Origin: Marmoricola sp. URHB0036
GTDB lineage: Bacteria; Actinomycetota; Actinomycetes; Propionibacteriales; Nocardioidaceae
Assembly (NCBI RefSeq): GCF_000426045.1
Contig: NZ_AUEP01000013.1
Span: 124,001-188,000, forward strand
Reading direction: 5' to 3'
DNA length: 64,000 nt
The position numbers and the translations under genes were made by a program. Of this stretch, positions 24,989 to 32,300 are shown piece after piece; the first letter of the stretch is position 1; every line of letters begins with the position of its first letter. The notes beneath the pieces are model-generated. The model was not told the DNA's origin. It worked only from the letters and a program-made list of their open reading frames with translations, and searched no databases.

Positions 24989-25650
24989 GAGAGCACCCGC
25001 GCGAAGTCCCTCGCCGCACGCAAGGTGCCGGTCACCGACCCGGACACCTTCGACCGGGTGCCGGCAGCACGCGGGTGGTAGTCGATGTCGCACTCGACGA
25101 ACCGCCACTGCGCCGTTGCGGCTCGCTGGAGGAGCTCCACGGGGTAGCCGAACCGCCGGTCCTCCACACCGAGACCGAGCAGCGCTCCGCGCCGGGCGAC
25201 GCGCATGGGCGCGATGTCGTGCAGCGGGAGGCCGATCCTCCGGCGCAGCCACCACAGCACCACCGCGTTGCCGGCGCGGGCGTGCCAGGGCCACACCCCG
25301 CGGCGCGTGGGGCGACGGCGTCCGACGGCGAGGTCGGCGTCGCCGGTGACCACGAGGTCGAGCAGGGGCACCAGGTCGGCCGGGTCCATCGAGCCGTCAC
25401 CGTCCATCACCGCGACGAACTCAGCGGTGGCGGCCTCCAGCCCGGCGTGCACCGCGGCGCCGTACCCGGCTCGCGGTTCGTCGACGACCGTGGCGCCCAG
25501 CCCGCGGGCCACCTCGGCGGTGTCGTCCCTGGAGCCGTTGTCGACCACGACCGCTCGGAACCCCACCGGCAGTCGACGCAGCAGGGCGGGCAGCGCAGGC
25601 GCCTCGTCGCGGCACGGGATCACCACGTCGCACGCAGGGATGACGGTCAT
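24985..25650 (-). CDS. family 2 glycosyltransferase
   Basis: 221 aa with the GT-A features VVIPCRDEAPALP, VVVDNGSRDDT and the metal-binding DGDGSMDP. No membrane helix is present, so it is cytosolic or peripheral. TACGTT lies exactly 6 nt before the ATG on the reverse strand, which supports the start at 25650 as leaderless. First gene of the overlapping three-gene operon, divergent from the GT-C-like membrane protein. Confidence 0.87.
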   Translation of the reverse strand: MTVIPACDVVIPCRDEAPALPALLRRLPVGFRAVVVDNGSRDDTAEVARGLGATVVDEPRAGYGAAVHAGLEAATAEFVAVMDGDGSMDPADLVPLLDLVVTGDADLAVGRRRPTRRGVWPWHARAGNAVVLWWLRRRIGLPLHDIAPMRVARRGALLGLGVEDRRFGYPVELLQRAATAQWRFVECDIDYHPRAAGTRSKVSGSVTGTLRAARDFARVLS

Positions 25651-25656
25651 CCTGCA

Positions 25657-25662
25657 AACGTA
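25657..25662 (-). promoter_or_regulatory. -10-like hexamer for the GT2 operon
   Basis: TACGTT on the reverse strand, separated from the ATG at 25650 by 6 nt, the expected geometry for a leaderless transcript. No convincing -35 is seen 17-18 bp further up. Confidence 0.35.
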
Positions 25663-25773
25663 TGGGCGACCGGCTCGGTTGTGGGGTTCCCAGTCATTAA
25701 CAAACCCTGACGGTTGTCGCACCGACGTCCGTGTGGACCGCTCCGGAGCGGACGGTCCCTACTGTTGGGCGAC

Positions 25774-27102
25774 ATGACCCGGGCCGAGCGCGTCGCACCG
25801 TTCGCGGGACTCGCGTTCGGCGTACTGCTCGTGACGGTCGCGATGGTGCTGCCGGCCGTCACCGGGTGGGACGTGCACGTGCGGCACTTCCCGCCGTTGC
25901 ACGCGTACTGGGATCCCCGCCTCGGTCCGGGGACGGTTCCCGCCCTCGTCGCCGGGGGGCTCGCGGTGTGGTGGTCGGTCCCGCTCGCCCAGCGACTGTC
26001 GTGGCGCGGGTTGCTGGCTGCGTCGTACGGCGCCGGGCTGGCCTGGATGCTGAGCCTGGCGTTCGTCGACGGCAAGCCCGGGGTCGGGGCGATCCTCGGC
26101 ACCGAGTACGAGTACCTCCGCACCGCCCGCGCGACCACCGACTTCCACGGCATCCTGTCCGGCTGGGTGGCGCGGATCCCGTACGACGGGCTGCCGGACG
26201 ACATCGCGAACGCCAACTGGCCGGTGCACGTCGCGGGCCACCCGCCCGGGGCGCTGGGCTTCTTCGTGTGGCTCGACCGGATCGGCCTCGGCAGCGACTG
26301 GTCCGCCGGGTTCGTGGTCACGGCGATCGCGGCCTCGACCGCCCTTGCGGTGCTGGTGACGCTCCGGCTGCTCGGCGCAGAGCCGGTCGCTCGCCGCGCC
26401 GCGCCGTTCCTCGTCCTCGGACCAGCTGCGATCTGGCAGTGCGTCAGCGCCGATGCGATGTTCGCCGCCGTCGCCGCGTGGGGCATCGCCGCCCTGGCCG
26501 CGGGCGCCGTGCGCCGCAGCATCACGTGGTCACTCCTCGCCGGCCTGCTCCTGGGGTACGCCGTGATGCTTTCCTACGGGCTGCCGCTGCTGGGCCTGCT
26601 CGCCGTCGCGGTGCTCGTGCTCGCCCGCACCTGGCGGCCGCTGCCGTGGGCGGTGCTGGGGGCGGTCGCGGTGGTGGCCGCCTTCGGCGCCTACGGGTTC
26701 TGGTGGTGGGAAGCGCTGCCGGCCCTGCACGACCGCTACTGGGCCGGCGTGGCACGCAACCGGCCGATGTCCTACTGGTGGTGGGGCAACCTGGCCGCGC
26801 TCACCTTCAGTGCCGGCCCGATGATGTGGGCCGGCTTCACCGCCCTCGGCGGCCGGACCCGCGAGGTCGGCGCCGCCGGTCTGCGCGTCGTCCGGTGGCT
26901 GGTCGGAGCGGCCGCGCTGATGGTGCTGGCCGCCGAGCTGTCCCAGATGAGCAAGGCCGAGGTCGAACGCATCTGGCTGCCGTTCGTCCCGTGGCTGCTG
27001 GTCGCCTGCGCCCTGCTGCCCGACCGCTGGCGACGAGCGGGCGTGGCGATCCAGGTGCTCGTCGCGCTGGTCGTGCAGCACCTGCTGTTCACGGGCTGGT
27101 GA
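25774..27102 (+). CDS. polytopic membrane protein, probable GT-C-type glycosyltransferase
   Basis: 442 aa with about 11 hydrophobic helices. Loop motifs such as HVAGHPPGALGFFVWLDR (the HPPG/HPP signature of many GT-C mannosyl/arabinosyl transferases) and the YWAGVARNRPMSYW periplasmic loop suggest a polyprenyl-phosphate-sugar-dependent glycosyltransferase. It is divergent from the GT2 operon, which supports a shared glycan job. The specificity is unknown and the assignment is by motif and topology only. TACTGT lies 8 nt before the ATG. Confidence 0.65.
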   Translation: MTRAERVAPFAGLAFGVLLVTVAMVLPAVTGWDVHVRHFPPLHAYWDPRLGPGTVPALVAGGLAVWWSVPLAQRLSWRGLLAASYGAGLAWMLSLAFVDGKPGVGAILGTEYEYLRTARATTDFHGILSGWVARIPYDGLPDDIANANWPVHVAGHPPGALGFFVWLDRIGLGSDWSAGFVVTAIAASTALAVLVTLRLLGAEPVARRAAPFLVLGPAAIWQCVSADAMFAAVAAWGIAALAAGAVRRSITWSLLAGLLLGYAVMLSYGLPLLGLLAVAVLVLARTWRPLPWAVLGAVAVVAAFGAYGFWWWEALPALHDRYWAGVARNRPMSYWWWGNLAALTFSAGPMMWAGFTALGGRTREVGAAGLRVVRWLVGAAALMVLAAELSQMSKAEVERIWLPFVPWLLVACALLPDRWRRAGVAIQVLVALVVQHLLFTGW

Positions 27103-27352
27103 CGGGTACCTGCCCAGCCAGCGGCGGCTGGAACCTGACCGTCTCCTCCGACGGCATCAGGATCCACAGGACCGGGTAGACCAGGATCTGGCTGCCGGGG
27201 ATGACCATCAGCAGCAGCACGAAGAGCAGCCGCGACGTCCACGGACCGATGCCGAAGCGGCGGCCCACGCCGGCACACACGCCGCCCAGCACCCGCCCTT
27301 CGCGTGGTCGGATCAGACCCTGGTGGGCGAAGCTCTGACGGATGTCACTCAT
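27089..27352 (-). CDS. PspC-domain membrane protein
   Basis: 87 aa. PspC signature RPREGRVLGGVCAGVGRRFGI then WTSRLLFVLLLMVIPGSQILVYPVLWILMPSE, two close membrane helices. By family it takes part in envelope-stress responses. The start at 27352 (MSDIRQSF) has GGAAGAG 9 nt upstream. The 3' end overlaps the convergent GT-C-like gene by 14 bp. Confidence 0.88.
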   Translation of the reverse strand: MSDIRQSFAHQGLIRPREGRVLGGVCAGVGRRFGIGPWTSRLLFVLLLMVIPGSQILVYPVLWILMPSEETVRFQPPLAGQVPVTSP

Positions 27353-27510
27353 GGTTGACGCTCTTCCTTCGGATGTCTGTCCAGGCTCCTGCCTGACACC
27401 TCCACAGTGCACCGCGGACCACCCGCGGCACATCGGGCGTGGCCCCGACCGGACCCTGATTCCTGGTGGCCCCGGTGTCAGGGTCGTGACGGCGGCACCA
27501 GTCCCGTGCG

Positions 27511-27530
27511 TTGACGGAACGTTCCGACAA
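27511..27530. promoter_or_regulatory. palindromic operator-like site 1
   Basis: TTGACGGAACGTTCCGACAA, a 20-bp palindrome with one mismatched pair. It is a close copy of the site at 27539. Size and symmetry fit a TetR-family operator (inference). No regulator gene is adjacent. Confidence 0.65.
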
Positions 27531-27538
27531 ACCGCGTC

Positions 27539-27558
27539 TTGATGGAACGTTCCGTCAA
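27539..27558. promoter_or_regulatory. palindromic operator-like site 2
   Basis: TTGATGGAACGTTCCGTCAA, a 20-bp palindrome with one mismatched pair, centred 28 bp from the first copy. The shared core GGAACGTTCC is perfectly symmetric. Nearest gene downstream is the interrupted ORF starting at 27647. Confidence 0.65.
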
Positions 27559-27646
27559 GGAAACGGGCTTGATCCGCGCTCGGACTCGCGAGGGACGAGC
27601 GCGGTCATCACCTTGCCTGCGTGGGTCGGTCTGCCATCCTGCGCGG

Positions 27647-28043
27647 GTGAAGTTTCGCTACTACGTGGTTTGACTCGGAGCCTCTGGTCGCGGGCGAGCG
27701 TGCAGAGCTCTGCCGCGTGGTCCTGCAGGCGCTGGAGGAGACAGCCGTTCGGTTCGAGGCTGACATTCCGTGGACCGCTGACAAGCCGTACCAGCAGACC
27801 GGGATGATGAACCGCCGCGACGACGCGCTGTGGCAGGCGTTCACCGCGTTCGCCGGATACGCGTACGACGCGAGTGCCTGGTCGGACAAACGAGTTCTCC
27901 CACTCGTGTCGCTGGCCGACTGCGGCACAGAGATCGTCGTGCGCGTCGATGAAGCGGAACGCGACCTCCTCGCATCGGCGGTCGAGCCGGTGCGGCTGAT
28001 CTCTCACCGTGCGGCGCGTGCGCGATGGCGTCGCCGGCGCTGA
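27647..28043 (+). pseudogene. hypothetical protein gene with an apparent frameshift near its 5' end
   Basis: GTG at 27647 (with CATCCT 6 nt upstream, the leaderless geometry) encodes VKFRYYVV then hits TGA at 27671. The next frame reads WFDSEPLVAGERAELCRVVL from 27666 without any start codon before GTG 27717 and stays open to 28043, so one base appears to be missing or extra near 27665-27672. The downstream part (27717-28043, 108 codons) is soluble, mixed alpha/beta in pattern, and less biased than its neighbours. No family is recognised. It could also be translated from 27717 as a shorter intact protein. Confidence 0.5.
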
Positions 28044-28120
28044 GAGTCGACAGCGAGCACCAACCGCCCGGGACACCGCGCCGATCAAGCGGTCGCACAC
28101 GGAGCTCCGCCCGGGCCGGG

Positions 28121-28179
28121 TAGTCCCGAACGATTGGACCCCTCTCGGGCCTCCCGAAGGGTCCGTTCACTCGGGACTA
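28121..28179. terminator. long hairpin, probable bidirectional terminator
   Basis: Arms TAGTCCCGA (28121-28129) and TCGGGACTA (28171-28179) enclose a second pairing, GGACCC with GGGTCC, and a tight inner TCGGG/CCCGA loop. It sits between the convergent ORF ending at 28043 and the epimerase gene ending at 28201. No U-tract is present. Confidence 0.55.
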
Positions 28180-28200
28180 TCCGCTCATCCGCACCGACGA

Positions 28201-29265
28201 CTACTCCCGCAGCGGCGCGCTGGCGAACTCGGGGATGCCCTGCTCCGGCGCGATGCCCGCGGTGAAGCCGAGCTCGGCGGCGGTGAGCTGCGGGGAGGCC
28301 ACGACGTGGCGGACGTCGCCGGCCCGGTAGTCCCCGGTCACCTCCGGAGCCGGTCCGTCGGCGGCGTCGGAGAGGAGCTCGGCGATGCGCACGATCGGCA
28401 CCGGCGTACCCGAGCAGACGTTGTACGCCGCCCACGACTCGGCGGGTCGATCGATGACGGCGTCGATGGCGAGCAGGTTGGCGCGCGCGACGTCGTGGAC
28501 GTGTACGAAGTCGCGCATCTGGCCTCCGTCCTCGAAGACCCGCGGCGCCCGCCCGTGCTCCAGCGAGGACCGGAAGATGGCGGCCACGCCGGAGTAGGGG
28601 GTGTCGCGCGGCATCCCCGGGCCGTAGACGTTGTGGTACCTCAGCCCGATGGCGCGCGCCCCCGCCTGTCGGGCCCAGGCGAGCGCGTAGTGCTCCTGGG
28701 CGACCTTGCTCGCCGCATAGCTGCTCCGCGGGTCGAGGCGCGCGTCCTCGGGGACGAGCTCCCACGTCAGCGGCGCGGCGCAGGTCGAGCAGTGGTTCTC
28801 GAAGTCGCCGGAGTCCAGGGCAGCACGGGTGCGGGCGGGCGCTTGCTGTTCCCCGTGCTCGGCGCAGGCATAGCGGCCCTCGCCGTACACGACCATCGAG
28901 CTGGCCAGGACGAGGGCGCCGACGCCGCGGTCCGCCATCGCCGCCAGCAGCGCCGCCGTGCCGAGGTCGTTGTGGCCGGCGTACGACGGCAGGTCGGCCA
29001 CCGTGACCCCGGCCCCCACCATCGCTGCCTGGTGGCAGACAACGTCGACCCCGTCGAGGAGGTCGGCCCACCGGGCGGCGTCGCGTACGTCGAGCCGGTG
29101 CACCTCGGACCCCGCCGTGGCACCGGGACCGTGCGCCTCGGGAATCAGCGCGTCGACCAGGACCACCTCGTCGCCTCGATCGCTGAGCTGGGCCGCGATC
29201 GCGCTGCCGATGAAGCCGGCCGCCCCGGTCAGCAGGACGGTGCGTGGGGAGCATTGGTCGGCCAT
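28201..29265 (-). CDS. NAD-dependent epimerase, dTDP-L-rhamnose 4-epimerase-like
   Basis: 354 aa, extended SDR fold: NAD loop TGAAGFIGSAIA, catalytic Tyr/Lys in SSYAASK, substrate region LRYHNVYGPGMPRDTPYSGVAAIF. Between strands 5 and 6 it carries the Cys-rich insert typical of dTDP-L-rhamnose 4-epimerases (ACAEHGEQ, then NHCSTCAAPLTWELVPED). By family it interconverts dTDP-L-rhamnose and dTDP-6-deoxy-L-talose for cell-surface glycans. No other rhamnose gene is in the window. It is divergent from the PKD protein gene. Confidence 0.8.
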   Translation of the reverse strand: MADQCSPRTVLLTGAAGFIGSAIAAQLSDRGDEVVLVDALIPEAHGPGATAGSEVHRLDVRDAARWADLLDGVDVVCHQAAMVGAGVTVADLPSYAGHNDLGTAALLAAMADRGVGALVLASSMVVYGEGRYACAEHGEQQAPARTRAALDSGDFENHCSTCAAPLTWELVPEDARLDPRSSYAASKVAQEHYALAWARQAGARAIGLRYHNVYGPGMPRDTPYSGVAAIFRSSLEHGRAPRVFEDGGQMRDFVHVHDVARANLLAIDAVIDRPAESWAAYNVCSGTPVPIVRIAELLSDAADGPAPEVTGDYRAGDVRHVVASPQLTAAELGFTAGIAPEQGIPEFASAPLRE

Positions 29266-29398
29266 GGCGCCAGTGTGCCAACTGGACCAGACCGGTTGAG
29301 GGCACTTCTTCGTGATTGCCCCGATTCGGGGGCACGATGGCGGATGGTTGCGTCACCGGGGGCGCGCGCAGCGCTGTCGTGTGAGGAAAGTACGGGGG

Positions 29399-32300
29399 AT
29401 GGTCGGAGTGCGTAAACTCCTTTCGCTGGTGGTGCTCGTCGCCCTGATGGTGGCGGGCCTGGCCACGTGGACTCCGGCAGCTCAGGCCGCCGACACCGGT
29501 AGCGCCGATCCGCAGTCCGGCAAGATCGTCAGTGACGAGCCGGGCACCAACGCGCCCAACATCCTGGACGGCACGGTCTACTCGATCGCCAAGGTGGGCA
29601 ACACCATCGTGGTCGGCGGTTCGTTCACCCAGGCCCAGAACTTCAACACCTCCACGACGTTCACGCGCAACAACCTGCTGGCCTTCGACGCCACCACCGG
29701 TCGGTTGCTGACGACGTTCGCCCCCGACCCCGACGGCATCGTCTACAAGGTGCTCCCGGCCGCCGACGGCCAGTCGGTCTACGTCGCCGGCGCCTTCAAC
29801 AACGCGGCCGGCGTGGCAATGCCGGGCCACCTCTTCAAGATGAACGTCACCACCGGCGCGCTCAGCACGACCTTCACCACGCCGACCATCAGCGGTGAGA
29901 TCCGCGACCTCGAGCTCGTCGGCAACCACCTGTTCATCGCCGGCAAGTTCACCCACATCTTCGGCATCGTGCAGCGGGCCCTCGGCACGGTGTACGCCGA
30001 CACCGGCAAGCGTGACCCCTACTTCAACGCCGTGCTCGCCGGCACGCACAACAACAACGTGGGCTCGATCACCAACGTGCTGCAGATCGCGATCAACAAG
30101 CAGAACAACGAGCTGATGGCGATCGGCAACTTCACCTCCGTCGACGGCCAGGCGCGGTCCCAGATCGCGCGGTTCGACGTCGGCAACACCCCGACCGCCG
30201 TGGACCCCAACGTGCACCAGACGCTGTCCACGTGGTCGACCAATCTCTTCACCCAGGGCTGCTCGTCGAACTTCGACACCTACATGACCGACGTCGAGTA
30301 CGCCCCCAACGGCAACTACTTCATCGTCGCCACCACGGGTGCCTACGGCGGCAGCGGCAGCCTCAACGGCACCTCGGGCTGTGACGTGGTGGCTCGCTTC
30401 GAGGACAACGCTGCTGCCGGATCGGGTGCCACCTGGACCGCCTACACCGGCGGCGACACCACCTGGACCGTCGAGGTCACCGACAACGTCGTCTACGCCG
30501 GCGGCCACATGCGCTGGCAGAACAACCCCACCGCGGCGGACCAGGCCGGTCAGGGCGCGGTCAGCCGCGAGGGCATCGCGGCGCTGAACCCGGTCAACGG
30601 CATGCCCTACTCGTGGAACCCGACCCGCGCCCGCGGCGTCGGCGTGCAGGACATGCTGGCCACCAACGACGGTCTCTACGTGGGATCGGACACCGACCTC
30701 ATCGGGCACACTGCCGGCAACGGCTACCACGCCCGCATCGCCTTCCTGCCGCTCGCCACTGGCACCCGCCTGCCGCAGCTGCAGAGCAACGCGCTTCCCG
30801 TCGACCTCTACAAGGTCGCCACCGGAGCCAGCCAGCTGCAGAAGCTCAACTTCACGGGAACGACCGCCGGCACGGCCGTCAACGTGCCGACCGGACCTGG
30901 CTGGAGCACCAGCGTCGGCGCGTTCATGGTCAACGGCGTGCTCTACAAGCTGAACTCCGACGGCTCGATGACCAAGCAGACCTTCGACGGCACGACGTAC
31001 GGCGCCGCGAGCGCGGTGAACACGAGCGACGCGCTGGCCAACCAGACCGACTGGCACAACGACGTCAAGACGATCACCAGCATCTTCTACTCGGGCGGCT
31101 TCATCTACTACACCAAGTCCGGCACCGTGACGAGCAACAACGTGCTCTACCGTCGCGCCTTCGAGGTCGAGGACGGCGTGGTCGGCCAGCAGCGCTTCAC
31201 CACGAGCACCACGAGCATCGACTACCGCAACGTCCGCGGTGCCTTCGTGGCCGGCGGCAAGCTCTTCTTCGCCAGTTCGTCGGGCAACCTGTGGCAGGCC
31301 ACCTGGAACCAGGCCGGCCACACCGCCGTGACCGGCACCGCCGCCACCATCGGGACGGCCGGCACCGGCTGGTCCTCGCGGGCGCTGTTCCCGATGCAGG
31401 CGACGCCTCCGCCGGTGAACGACCCGCCGGTGGCGACCGCCACCGTGAGCTGCAACCAGCTCACCTGCAGCTACGACGCGACCGGGTCGACCGACCCCGA
31501 GGGCGGCGCGCTGACCTACGACTGGGACTTCGGCGACGGCACCAGCCACGGCACCGGCGTCACCACCACGCACACCTACGCCGCGGCCGGTGACCGCACC
31601 GTGACGCTGATCGTGACCGACAACAAGGGTGCGACCAACAGCGTCACCCGGACCGCCAGTGCGACCAACGACGCCGACACGATCGGTTTCGTCGCGAGCA
31701 ACAACAACAACGGCAACCGCAGCAACCACGCGATCGCGGTGCCGGCCGGCACCCAGGTCGGCGACACGCTGCTGCTGTTCTTCGCGGCCAACTCCGTCGG
31801 CCCGGTGTACGCCGGTCCGGCCGGCTGGACCCAGGTGCTGACCCAGAACGGCACCGCAGCGGTGGGCAAGGTGTTCAGCAAGACCGCGACGGCAGCCGAC
31901 CTCGGCGCCACGGTCACCGTGACGAGCAGGAACCCCGACGGCACCGCCTACTACGTCAAGTCCGACACGACCCTCGCGGCGTACCGCGGCACCAGCTCCT
32001 CGCCGATCTCCGTGAGCGCGATCACGGCCCAGAACGTCGCCAGTGCGACCCACCAGACGCCGACGGTCAGCGCCGCCAACGGCACCAACTGGTTGCTGAG
32101 CTTCTGGACCGACCGTTCGTCCACCACGACCGGATGGACCGGTCCGGCCAGCCAGACACAGCGTTCCGAGGGCAATGCCACCGGCACCAGCCACATGTCC
32201 TCGCTGCTGACCGACAGCAACGGGCGCGTCAGCGCCGGCGCCCAGGGCGGGCTCAACGCCACCGCCGACAGCAGCGCCCAGGGCCTCACCATGAGCCTGA

